From: Psychrobacter sp. MF31
GTDB taxonomy: Bacteria > Pseudomonadota > Gammaproteobacteria > Pseudomonadales > Moraxellaceae
NCBI RefSeq assembly: GCF_012847335.1
Contig: NZ_JABBDX010000001.1
Coordinates: 1 to 64,000 of the forward strand
Direction: 5' to 3'
DNA length: 64,000 nucleotides
In this document: positions 28,812-37,284 of the stretch, in pieces
Layout: each line of letters begins with the position of its first letter
Numbering within the stretch: the first letter of the stretch is position 1
Program-made: the position numbers and the translations under genes
Notes under the pieces: model-generated
Database searches by the model: none
What the model saw: only the letters and a program-made list of their open reading frames with translations
What the model was told of the DNA's origin: nothing

Positions 28812-30818
28812 CTAAGGAGATTGGGTCGTTCCATATTTGGTATTGAAATAAAAGCTGCGAGCGTTTTTAGCTGCCAATGAAAAAGCTGCGGTTTTTACCG
28901 TACCGTTTTTACCGTCCGTTAAACCATCATTAAAGCTGACTGCAGGCATGGCAGGAACACTCAAGCGCTTGTCATTGTTGATGAGCGTTGATGTGATTAA
29001 CGCCGTACCAATGCCTTTTTGAGCCAAGCGGTCTTGAATAACCACATTGTCAATAGCCAAATTGGCGCGGTTTGTGGCGATTAATTTGTAGGCGATACAG
29101 TTCATCGGCGCAATATTAGGATTAGAGGCAGTCACAGGATCTTTGCTATAAATAACACCGTTTTGAGTATTTTCTACTAAGTTGGCTAGGTTGCATTTGT
29201 TAGCGAATTGAAGTTTTTCTAGTACTAAAGGGGCATTTTTCAGAATCACACGACCAAAGTTTTGCTCAGCATAAGTGGTCGTGGTAGGGCTAAGCGTAAT
29301 CTGCTTAATATTAGGCGAGGTTGCAATAGGATAGCTTGCGGGGGCTGTGCTTTCTTTAATGCAGATTTTATTGGCAGGTAGAAGTGATTGAGCAATCACA
29401 AAATTATAATTGCCATTAGCATCTGTGCTTTTTTCAGCATAAACTTTGTTATTATCTGAACAGTCAACAAGCTGAATCGTGCTTCCAGAAATGCCGGATT
29501 CGCCCGTGTCTAAGGTAGCATTAAAATATTTAGTATTACTTTTATAGGGATCGTCTGCGTTATTTGCATTGGCACTGCTATCGGCAATACCCCCATTATC
29601 GTTAAAGACCACTCCTGAAAATAAATAATATTTTGGGGTGTTGGTGATCGTGCAGGTGATCTCATCGCCGTAATTCACATTATTTAAGCTAAATGAGCGC
29701 GTTTTGGTTGCCTCATTATAAGTCATGGCAGCTGTTGGCATAACTGTAGTACTGCCTGTTGTAGCATTGGAGCAAGTGTAGCTACTGTCATAATTTGCTT
29801 GAAGATCAGCAAGCGTAGTGCCGTTCATGACACGTTCAGTGATGGTATAAGAAGTATTTTCTTTTAAAGCTAGCGTATCACTGCTTCCATTAGTAATGGT
29901 CGCCCCTGTCCCTGTAGTCGTAAAGCTATTGGCGACAATCCCGCTACCTGTGACTTTGATTTCAAATTGATCACGCTTAGCTGCGCTATCATTAACCCGA
30001 GTACCGTTTAACTCTTTTTCAACGATAAGTTTGGGTGGCGCTAAACAGAAAAAGAAGTCTGAATAGCCAACTGCATGAGGTAAGTTCACTTGGCTTAAAC
30101 TATTATTATGTTTTAAGCTCAGAGAAGTATTAGCAGCTTTGTAATCCCAAGAACTATCAATTGTACATTCTCCAAGACCACAGTTTATTCCTGATCGTGC
30201 AGTGACAATATTCTTAGCTGAGTTTATTGTATGAAAAGAGGGATCATAGGTCAGCTGACCCCCTGCGGCTGATACGTCGACCTGTTCAATATATGGAACT
30301 TGATTACTATTATTTTTTGTTGAGTCTACATCTTGTATTTTATAACCAGTCTTACTGGTTGCACGGTTAGTGCTAAGTGTTAGCACATGGTTAGTTTTAA
30401 CGCCTGTTGAGTTATGAACCATATTAATAGCAGAAGCGGTTGCTGCATCAATACTCCCAAAAAAAGGTGGCGTTCCACCGCTGTTATTATTTAAATCGAC
30501 CACTTGAGAAAAACTAATGGTAAATATTTTATTACCAGATGGCTCATTAAACGCGAAATTTCGTGATAGAGCACCTGCCGTCCAAGCAAGCGATGTTGAC
30601 GTTACTGGTTGAGTAGTCGTAGACTTAGGAGCATTAGCGCCAATGTAATACATTTTATGATTAGCAGGGCAAGTAGCGGTGGCTGAAGGCTCAGTAACAT
30701 CAAAGGCAGCTTGTGCTCCGAAGGATAAACTGGCTGTGGTTAAAGCAACAGTAGTCATTACTAACGCTTTAGATGAATAAGACGAATTTTTAGAGCTGTT
30801 AATCCGACTGTAATTCAT
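28812..30818 (-). CDS. Exported multi-domain surface protein (prealbumin-like, SdrD-B-like, DUF11-like)
   Basis: 668 residues. An extended signal peptide ends near residue 38 (FGAQAAF). Residues 40-260 form a novel N-terminal region with paired cysteines. Residues 262-395 look like a prealbumin/SpaA-type fold with Lys in LIVEKELNG (K268), Glu in TITERV (E328) and Asn in CTITNTP (N393), the triad layout of internal isopeptide domains. Residues 398-525 are SdrD-B/Cna-B-like, with GVVFNDNGG and TDANGNYNFV. Residues 530-665 resemble a DUF11 repeat. It is the first gene of the minus-strand cluster. No sortase or membrane anchor. Confidence 0.7.
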   Translation of the reverse strand: MNYSRINSSKNSSYSSKALVMTTVALTTASLSFGAQAAFDVTEPSATATCPANHKMYYIGANAPKSTTTQPVTSTSLAWTAGALSRNFAFNEPSGNKIFTISFSQVVDLNNNSGGTPPFFGSIDAATASAINMVHNSTGVKTNHVLTLSTNRATSKTGYKIQDVDSTKNNSNQVPYIEQVDVSAAGGQLTYDPSFHTINSAKNIVTARSGINCGLGECTIDSSWDYKAANTSLSLKHNNSLSQVNLPHAVGYSDFFFCLAPPKLIVEKELNGTRVNDSAAKRDQFEIKVTGSGIVANSFTTTGTGATITNGSSDTLALKENTSYTITERVMNGTTLADLQANYDSSYTCSNATTGSTTVMPTAAMTYNEATKTRSFSLNNVNYGDEITCTITNTPKYYLFSGVVFNDNGGIADSSANANNADDPYKSNTKYFNATLDTGESGISGSTIQLVDCSDNNKVYAEKSTDANGNYNFVIAQSLLPANKICIKESTAPASYPIATSPNIKQITLSPTTTTYAEQNFGRVILKNAPLVLEKLQFANKCNLANLVENTQNGVIYSKDPVTASNPNIAPMNCIAYKLIATNRANLAIDNVVIQDRLAQKGIGTALITSTLINNDKRLSVPAMPAVSFNDGLTDGKNGTVKTAAFSLAAKNARSFYFNTKYGTTQSP

Positions 30819-30878
30819 AACTTAACCTGTGAATCATCAATATATATTAAAATTTTAAGAACATCTGTTTGCTGGATC

Positions 30879-30907
30879 ACTATAATAGAAGTTTAATTCG
30901 GTTACAA
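30879..30907 (-). promoter_or_regulatory. Probable sigma-70 promoter of the DUF11 cluster
   Basis: On the minus strand TTGTAA (30902-30907) and TATAGT (30879-30884) are spaced by exactly 17 bp and lie about 60 nt before the start of the 668-residue gene. Confidence 0.5.
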
Positions 30908-31195
30908 TATCTTTGCTTAAAAATACGATAAAAGGCAAAAAATATACGACAAGTAGTATATTAGAAATATTATGGAAACATATTTAATAAAGTTGTAGAT
31001 TATAAAGCTTATTTAACCGGTTTTAAAATAGGAGAAAGAAACTATTTTTTGGCAAAATAAGCATAATTTCATCATTTATACAGCTTTATATAAATACAGC
31101 TCAAAACTCTTTATAATAGAAGGGTAATAAAGCGTTTATGAATTTAGTTTGCCTGAAAACATCGAGGCTATGGACAGTATAAAAGGGATTTTATT

Positions 31196-31270
31196 ATGGA
31201 TAATAAGCAAGCAGTAAAAGAGCCATTAAGTGGCAGAAAATTGTGTTATCATCGATTGTTACAAAATTAA
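31196..31270 (+). CDS. Possible 24-residue leader peptide upstream of aceE
   Basis: ATG at 31196 follows an AAAGGGA site by 8 nt, and the frame runs MDNKQAVKEPLSGRKLCYHR plus four residues to TAA at 31268. The ribosome-binding site is good, but the frame is too short for any family evidence. It lies 89 bp before aceE. It may be a leader peptide or a chance frame. Confidence 0.25.
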   Translation: MDNKQAVKEPLSGRKLCYHRLLQN

Positions 31271-31359
31271 TCTTATCTTAAAAGTGGCTATTGTAAGAGA
31301 CATATTTGAAATCATATTTCTTAGCCTGCAATTGAAAATGAACTACAAAAGGTAATTGT

Positions 31360-34173
31360 ATGAACTATTATAAGGATGCTGACAGCACCGAAACTCAAGA
31401 ATGGCTCAGTGCATTTGAATCGGTGATTAAGCATGCAGACAAAGAGCGCGCGCAATTTTTATTAAAAGCGCTTTATAACATGGCGGTTCAAGAAGGGCTG
31501 CCATTTAACCGTTTGGATACCGCTTATATCAATACCATTGCGGCAGACGATGAGCCGATGTATCCAGGGGATTTAGCGATTGAGCGCAAAATTCGGGCGT
31601 TAATCCGTTATAACGCGTTGGCTATGGTCATGCGTGCCAACAACAATGACGATGATTTGGGCGGTCACTTAGCAACATTTGCGTCAAGTGCGACCCTTTA
31701 TGAAACTGGGTTTAACCACTTTTTCCGTGCTGCCAGCAATCATTTTGGCGGCGATATGATTTATTACCAAGGTCACTCAGCACCTGGAATTTACGCGCGC
31801 TCCTATTTAGAAGGTCGCTTGAGTGAAGATCAGCTCAGTAACTTTCGCCGTGAAGTGGGCGGCAAAGGCTTATCAAGCTATCCACATCCTTATTTGATGC
31901 CGGATTATTGGCAGTTCCCAACGGTATCAATGGGACTTGGTCCTATTATGTCCATTTATCACGCTCACGTTCAGCGTTATATGGAAAACCGCGGTTTGCT
32001 TGAAAATGAAGGTCGCAAAATTTGGGCATTTTTGGGCGATGGCGAGACTGATGAGCCAGAAAGCTTGGGCGCAATCTCGCTTGCTGGTCGTGAAAAGCTT
32101 GACAACCTCATTTGGGTTATCAACTGTAACTTACAGCGCTTAGATGGTCCAGTTCGTGGCAATGGCAAGATCATTCAAGAGCTTGAGTCAGTATTCCGCG
32201 GCGCAGGCTGGCGGGTGATTAAAGTTATTTGGGGCGGTAAATGGGACAATTTACTCGCCAATGATGACACCGGCGTTTTAAAATACCGAATGGAAGAAGC
32301 CGTAGATGGCGAGTATCAGCTTTATGAAGCTCGCGATGCTGCCTTTACCCGAAAAGAGTTTTTCAATAAATATCCTGAGCTTGAGGAGATGACCAAAGAC
32401 CTCACCGACGATGATATTATGAGACTCAATCGCGGCGGTCATGACCCCGTAAAAGTTTATGCGGCCTTTAGTGAAGCGATGAAAACCAAAGGTCAACCTA
32501 CGGTAATTTTGGTTAAAACGGTTAAAGGTTATGGTTTATCCACGCAAACTCAAGCAGTGAATAAATCGCACCAAATCAAAAAGCTGGATAAAGAAGGCTT
32601 GGTTTATTTCCGTGATCGTTTTGACTTGCCATTTACCGATGAGCAGTTAGATACCTTGCCGTTTTATCGTCCGGATGAAAATTCGGCTGAAATGAAATAT
32701 CTAAAAGGTCGCCGTGAAGCCTTAGGTGGTCATCTGCCAACGCGCCGAAGTGGTCATATTCCGCTTAATATTCCAGATTTAACGATTTTTGATCGCGTGT
32801 TACAAGGCAGTAATGGCAAAGAGCAATCGACCACGATGGTCTTTGTGCGCTTGCTGTCAGCCATGCTTAAAAATAAAGACATTCAAGACCGCGTAGTGCC
32901 GATTGTTCCTGATGAAGCGCGAACCTTTGGTTTAGAAGGTATGTTCCGTCAGCTTGGCATTTACTCCGCCGTTGGTCAAAAATATACGCCTGAAGACAAC
33001 GAAGCGTTGATGGGCTATAAAGAAGCCATTGATGGTCACATGTTAGAAGAGGGCATTAACGAAGCGGGCGCGATGAGTGCTTGGATTGCGTTAGCAACAA
33101 GCTATTCAATCAATGCTTTGCCGATGATTCCGTTATACATTTACTATTCAATGTTTGGCTTCCAGCGCGTAGGCGATTTGGCTTGGGCGGCAGGGGATTG
33201 TCAAGCTCAAGGTTTCTTACTGGGCGCAACGGCTGGTCGAACCACGCTTAATGGCGAAGGTTTGCAGCATCAAGATGGTCACTCGCACATTTTATTTAAC
33301 ACCGTTCCTAACTGCGTAAGTTATGATCCTTGCTTTGGTTATGAGCTTGCTGTGGTAATGCATGACGGTCTGCGCCGGATGTATGGCGAGGGTGAGCGTG
33401 TTTATTATTACATCACGCTTATGAACGAAAACTACGAGCAGCCAGCAATGCCAGAAGGCGTTGAAGAAGGTATCAAGCGCGGTATGTATTTGCTTGAAGA
33501 CAATGGCTCAACCCAAGTTCAATTGCTTGGTTCTGGCGTTATTTTACGTGAAGTTCAAAAAGCCGCTCGCATCTTAAAAGATGAATTTAACATCACTGCC
33601 AACGTTTGGAGCGTGACCAGCTTTAACGAGCTGACTCGCGATGGTATGGCTTGCGATGATTATAACCGCCTGCATCCAATGGATGAAGAGCGTGTGCCTT
33701 GGGTCACCGAGCAGCTTGCCCCGCACGAAGGTATTGTCGTTGCTGCAACTGACTATATGCGCAACTACTCTGAGCAAATTCGTGCTTGGCTTCCTGACAA
33801 TCGCCCTTACACCACGCTTGGAACAGATGGTTATGGTCGCTCGGACACGCGTGAGCAATTGCGTAGCTTCTTTAACGTTGATGCCGAACATATCGTGGTT
33901 GCAACCTTAAAGCGCTTAGCCGATGAAGGCGAAGTTGAAATGCGCTTGGTCAAAGATGCCATTTCAAGCTTGAACATTGACATCGATCATCCACCAGCTT
34001 GGCATCAGCAGCCGCATTATGACCACTCGCCAGATGCGCCAGCTCCTGATAACGTCAATCCTAATCCTGTTCCTGAATTTGTCGTTGAAGATGATGATGA
34101 AATCAGCAGCGAAGGTCGCGCTGAAGACCCAGCAGACGCCGCGCTACTTGATGATAGCGACATCAAAGAATAA
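31360..34173 (+). CDS. aceE: Pyruvate dehydrogenase E1 component (homodimeric type)
   Basis: A 937-residue thiamine-diphosphate enzyme that decarboxylates pyruvate and acetylates the lipoyl group of E2. The thiamine-diphosphate motif is present as GDGETDEPESLGAISLAGREKLDNLIWVINCNLQRLDG (key residues GDGE...NCNLQ, about 227-265). GHSAPGIYARSYLEGRLSEDQL and the C-terminal DGYGRSDTREQLR are also diagnostic. The acidic last 50 residues (many Asp, Glu and Pro) extend beyond the E. coli protein. It is followed after 24 bp by aceF. No lpd or pdhR is adjacent. Confidence 0.97.
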   Translation: MNYYKDADSTETQEWLSAFESVIKHADKERAQFLLKALYNMAVQEGLPFNRLDTAYINTIAADDEPMYPGDLAIERKIRALIRYNALAMVMRANNNDDDLGGHLATFASSATLYETGFNHFFRAASNHFGGDMIYYQGHSAPGIYARSYLEGRLSEDQLSNFRREVGGKGLSSYPHPYLMPDYWQFPTVSMGLGPIMSIYHAHVQRYMENRGLLENEGRKIWAFLGDGETDEPESLGAISLAGREKLDNLIWVINCNLQRLDGPVRGNGKIIQELESVFRGAGWRVIKVIWGGKWDNLLANDDTGVLKYRMEEAVDGEYQLYEARDAAFTRKEFFNKYPELEEMTKDLTDDDIMRLNRGGHDPVKVYAAFSEAMKTKGQPTVILVKTVKGYGLSTQTQAVNKSHQIKKLDKEGLVYFRDRFDLPFTDEQLDTLPFYRPDENSAEMKYLKGRREALGGHLPTRRSGHIPLNIPDLTIFDRVLQGSNGKEQSTTMVFVRLLSAMLKNKDIQDRVVPIVPDEARTFGLEGMFRQLGIYSAVGQKYTPEDNEALMGYKEAIDGHMLEEGINEAGAMSAWIALATSYSINALPMIPLYIYYSMFGFQRVGDLAWAAGDCQAQGFLLGATAGRTTLNGEGLQHQDGHSHILFNTVPNCVSYDPCFGYELAVVMHDGLRRMYGEGERVYYYITLMNENYEQPAMPEGVEEGIKRGMYLLEDNGSTQVQLLGSGVILREVQKAARILKDEFNITANVWSVTSFNELTRDGMACDDYNRLHPMDEERVPWVTEQLAPHEGIVVAATDYMRNYSEQIRAWLPDNRPYTTLGTDGYGRSDTREQLRSFFNVDAEHIVVATLKRLADEGEVEMRLVKDAISSLNIDIDHPPAWHQQPHYDHSPDAPAPDNVNPNPVPEFVVEDDDEISSEGRAEDPADAALLDDSDIKE

Positions 34174-34197
34174 TTTTGACACTCAAGGAGAATTAGG

Positions 34198-35919
34198 ATG
34201 GAAATTAAAGCCCCCGATTTGGGTGTAGATAGCGCTGAAGTCAGCGAAATTATGGTCAATGTTGGCGATACCATTGCCAAAGATGACAATATCATTTTGC
34301 TTGAATCTGACAAAGCCTCGGTTGAAGTGCCAAGCTCAGCGGCTGGAAAAGTGACCAAAATCAACGTTAATGTTGGTGATATGGTGAGTGAGGGCATGAC
34401 GCTGATCGAAGTTGATAGCGCTGATGATTCAAATGACAATGCAAGTGATGAAAAAGCGGCTAGTGAATCAGAAAAACAAGAAAGCAGTGCTGATACTTCT
34501 GAAGTAAAATCCAGTATAGAGAGCGAAAAGCCAAGCGCTTCAAAAGCTGAGAAAAGCCAAGTGTCAGCACCAAAAACCAGCACTCATCAACTGCCAGACT
34601 TGGGCGTTGATGAAGCTCAAGTGGCTGAAATCATGGTCAGCGTTGGTGATCGCGTTGAAAAAGACGAACCAATATTACTGATTGAATCTGATAAAGCTTC
34701 GGTTGAAGTTCCTGCCCCTGAAGCCGGAACCATTGAAAAAATTCTTGTCAACAATGGCGATATGGTCAGCAATGGTCAAGATTATATCGTAATTACCAGT
34801 GAAGGCGCCGCGACCGACGAGCCTGAACCAAAAGAAGAGGCGCCTGCAAAAGAAGACAGTAAAGCGGCTCAAGAACAAACGACGGGCGAGCCTAAACAAG
34901 CTCCTGCGCCTAAAACCGATAAGCCTGCTGCTGATACGGCAAGCAAACCTCAAAATGTGCAAAAGCTTAGCGAAAGCGAAGTCAATGCCAAATTGACGGA
35001 CGTTTATGCAGGACCTGCCGTTCGTAAGCTTGCCCGTGAGCTTGGGGTAGATATTACTCAAGTTCAAGGTTCAGCACTAAACGAGCGCATTTTAAAAGAA
35101 GACTTGTTTGCTTACGTTAAAACGCGAATGACTGCGCAAAATACCGCTTCAGCTGCTGGCAGCGTCTCGGTGGGGTCAGGATTGCCAAGCCTTCCTGATA
35201 TGAGTAACGCCGATATTTGGGGTAAAACTGAAACGGTTGATTTAAGCCGACTGCAAAAAGTGTCAATTCCGCAGCTCAATTTAAATACCTATTTGCCGCA
35301 AGTGACTCAGTTTGATATCGCGGATATCACTGACACTGAAAGCTTGCGCAACGAGCTTAAAGGCGATCTTAAAAAGCAAGGTATTGGCTTGACCATTTTG
35401 GCATTTATTGTGAAAGCTACAGCGTATGCTTTAACGCAATTTCCAAACTTTAACAGTCACTTAAGCGATGATAATACCCAGCTTATTTTACGTAAATCGG
35501 TTCATATGGGGATTGCGGTAGCGACCGATGATGGCTTGATCGTTCCGGTGATTAAAAACGCTCAGGACAAAGGCATTAAACAAATCGCGATTGAAATTGG
35601 TGAGCTTGCGGCAAAAGCTCGTGATAAAAAGCTTGGAGCAAAAGATCTACAAGGCGCAAGCTTTACCATTTCAAGCCAAGGCGTGCTTGGTGGCACTGCC
35701 TTTACGCCGCTAGTGAACTGGCCTCAAGTTGGGATTTTAGGCGCGTCTGAAGCGACCATTCAACCAAAATGGAATGACGCAAGCCAAAGCTTTGAGCCGC
35801 GACTCATGTTACCATTGTCGCTATCTTATGATCACCGCGTCATTAACGGCGCTGATGCGGCAGTATTTACCCGTTATGTGACTCAGCTTTTAGCAGACCC
35901 ACGTAAAATCTTGCTATAA
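34198..35919 (+). CDS. aceF: Dihydrolipoyllysine acetyltransferase, pyruvate dehydrogenase E2
   Basis: 573 residues. Two lipoyl domains carry ESDKASVEVP, with lipoylated Lys at about 39 and 166; the enzyme in some species has one or three. Asp/Glu/Lys-rich and Ala/Pro-rich linkers separate them. A peripheral-subunit-binding domain (about 272-308) has GPAVRKLARELGVDI. The C-terminal catalytic domain ends with SYDHRVINGADAAVF, where His546 is the catalytic base; the usual Asp four residues later is Asn550, as I recall is also the case in the Azotobacter vinelandii enzyme. Operon with aceE. Confidence 0.96.
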   Translation: MEIKAPDLGVDSAEVSEIMVNVGDTIAKDDNIILLESDKASVEVPSSAAGKVTKINVNVGDMVSEGMTLIEVDSADDSNDNASDEKAASESEKQESSADTSEVKSSIESEKPSASKAEKSQVSAPKTSTHQLPDLGVDEAQVAEIMVSVGDRVEKDEPILLIESDKASVEVPAPEAGTIEKILVNNGDMVSNGQDYIVITSEGAATDEPEPKEEAPAKEDSKAAQEQTTGEPKQAPAPKTDKPAADTASKPQNVQKLSESEVNAKLTDVYAGPAVRKLARELGVDITQVQGSALNERILKEDLFAYVKTRMTAQNTASAAGSVSVGSGLPSLPDMSNADIWGKTETVDLSRLQKVSIPQLNLNTYLPQVTQFDIADITDTESLRNELKGDLKKQGIGLTILAFIVKATAYALTQFPNFNSHLSDDNTQLILRKSVHMGIAVATDDGLIVPVIKNAQDKGIKQIAIEIGELAAKARDKKLGAKDLQGASFTISSQGVLGGTAFTPLVNWPQVGILGASEATIQPKWNDASQSFEPRLMLPLSLSYDHRVINGADAAVFTRYVTQLLADPRKILL

Positions 35920-35934
35920 TTTTAAAATTTGCAT

Positions 35935-35968
35935 CAAAAAAAGACTGTCTTCGGATGGTCTTTTTTTT
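35935..35968 (+). terminator. Terminator after aceEF
   Basis: A 9-bp stem with G-U pairs is capped by a TTCG tetraloop and followed by eight T residues, 16 bp past the aceF stop. The stable tetraloop and T run make this a strong intrinsic terminator. Confidence 0.85.
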
Positions 35969-35987
35969 GATAAGTAATTTTAAATCA

Positions 35988-36018
35988 AAAAAAGCCAGCA
36001 ATAGTGCTGGCTTTTTAT
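35988..36018 (-). terminator. Terminator of the ompW-like gene (possibly bidirectional)
   Basis: AAGCCAGCA at 35992-36000 and TGCTGGCTT at 36005-36013 pair perfectly, with A and T runs on both sides. It lies 20 bp past the stop of the minus-strand OmpW gene. Confidence 0.8.
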
Positions 36019-36037
36019 TTGGCTTTTAGCTGATCAA

Positions 36038-36670
36038 TTAAAAGCTTTTAACAAAGGCAACGCCATAAACCCAAGGGCTAATGTCAACCGAACCGATATC
36101 TGCACCATTTAATTCAACGTCTGGTTTGATGTCCATGTAACGGGCATCAATTCGGAAGGCTTCGGTTGGTGAGTATGGGAAATCCACGCCGACGTGACCG
36201 GCAACACCAACACTATCTTTAATGTTCAAATCGCTACCAGCGCCATCATAAATTCTTTCTTTAAAGAAAGTCGTGTAGTTCACGCCAACACCAACAAATG
36301 GTTTAACGTTCATTGGCATATTGTAGCCATCAAAATGATACTGTAATGACAACGTTGGTGGCAAGTGCTGAGTGCGAGCATCAATAGTTGCGCCAGTTGC
36401 ATCTGTCAACGTGATGTCATGATGAAATGGGATAGCACCAAGTAATTCAACGCCGATGTTGTCTGCAAAAAAGTATTCGCCAGTGATGGTGGGGCGGATA
36501 TCGCTATCAACGTCAACAGCAAGAGCACCGTTAGCTAAGGTACCATTATCGCTTTTTGGGTCAACGTAGTGAGCGCCTGCGCCAACCGTCCAAGTTCCAG
36601 CAGGAACAGCAAACGCTGAAGTCATAGTTAAAGCAGCAGCGGAAGCTAAAATAAGAGAAGATAATTTCAT
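36038..36670 (-). CDS. ompW: OmpW-family outer-membrane protein
   Basis: About 210 residues, an eight-stranded beta-barrel of the OmpW type with a hydrophobic channel thought to pass small hydrophobic molecules. The signal peptide LSSLILASAAALTMTSAFA is cleaved before VPAG. Family signatures are AGAHYVDPKSDNG near the start, ADNIGVELLGAIPFHHDI, LPPTLSLQYHF, KPFVGVGVNYT and a C-terminal Phe (FVKSF). An upstream in-frame start at 36694 exists, but AAGGA sits 5-8 nt before the ATG pair at 36673/36670, so the shorter form is preferred. Confidence 0.92.
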   Translation of the reverse strand: MKLSSLILASAAALTMTSAFAVPAGTWTVGAGAHYVDPKSDNGTLANGALAVDVDSDIRPTITGEYFFADNIGVELLGAIPFHHDITLTDATGATIDARTQHLPPTLSLQYHFDGYNMPMNVKPFVGVGVNYTTFFKERIYDGAGSDLNIKDSVGVAGHVGVDFPYSPTEAFRIDARYMDIKPDVELNGADIGSVDISPWVYGVAFVKSF

Positions 36671-37002
36671 CATTTTATTCCTTAACGTAATCAATGATTC
36701 TCAATTCCTGATGAGGGATGGCAAAAGGTCTTGAGTAAAGACGTGATAAAAAGCCAAGTTAGGCTTTATGGTTAGCGTCTTATGATCATTATAATACATA
36801 ATCCTTATAAACAGTAGTGATTTAGTTAGAAACTAGAAATATCGTAAATAAGCGTTACAATAGCCTTATTTAGCGTTATGTAAGCGCGACTTGCACTTTT
36901 TATCATAATTTTTTACAGTGACTGTCTTTCGATAAAGTTAATACTATCGTGACCGCTGATGAGGGGCAAACGCCCAAAGCAATTTAAGGATAGCAACATC
37001 AA
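36671..37002. other. Intergenic region between ompW and the zinc-ribbon gene
   Basis: About 330 bp with divergent genes on each side, so it must contain two promoters. The ompW leader has a clear AAGGA site, and TAAGGA lies before the 37003 gene. No operator or RNA element was recognised. Confidence 0.35.
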
Positions 37003-37230
37003 ATGATTGGATATTGTAGTAACTCGCCGCTGCGCTGTAGTAATGCGCGATCTATGGTGAGATTAAATGAAAGTAGCGGCATCTGCCCAAACTGCGGCAT
37101 GATTTTGGTGGAAAATGACAGCTCAAGCTCTGCTTCAAAAGCCGAGCAGCGGATACTCCAAGTAAGCCTTGTCATTACTGTGCTTTTGATGTTTATTTTA
37201 GTTTATATCTATTATGTGAATTTTGCTTAG
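37003..37230 (+). CDS. Small zinc-ribbon-like membrane protein
   Basis: 75 residues. The N-terminal half has four cysteines in two pairs (C5 and C12, then C28-P-N-C31-G), as in a treble-clef or zinc-ribbon knuckle. The C-terminal half is one transmembrane helix (VSLVITVLLMFILVYIYYV), so the zinc site would face the cytoplasm if the N-terminus is inside. The next gene, a K+ channel 54 bp downstream on the same strand, also ends with a CPNCG knuckle, suggesting a related or interacting partner. Function unknown. Confidence 0.6.
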   Translation: MIGYCSNSPLRCSNARSMVRLNESSGICPNCGMILVENDSSSSASKAEQRILQVSLVITVLLMFILVYIYYVNFA

Positions 37231-37284
37231 CCTAGCGCTAGGATCATCATTATTAAGTCGTTATCCAATTTTTAAAGGCAAATT

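Larger units (their letters stand above)
30819..31359. other. Divergent control region between the DUF11 cluster and aceE
   Basis: 541 bp, AT-rich. It holds the cluster promoter (30879-30907, minus strand). An inverted repeat AATATAC-8-GTATATT lies at 30941-30962. A short 24-codon frame lies at 31196-31270. The aceE promoter must be here, but no convincing hexamer pair was found. No PdhR-type operator was recognised by eye. Confidence 0.45.
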
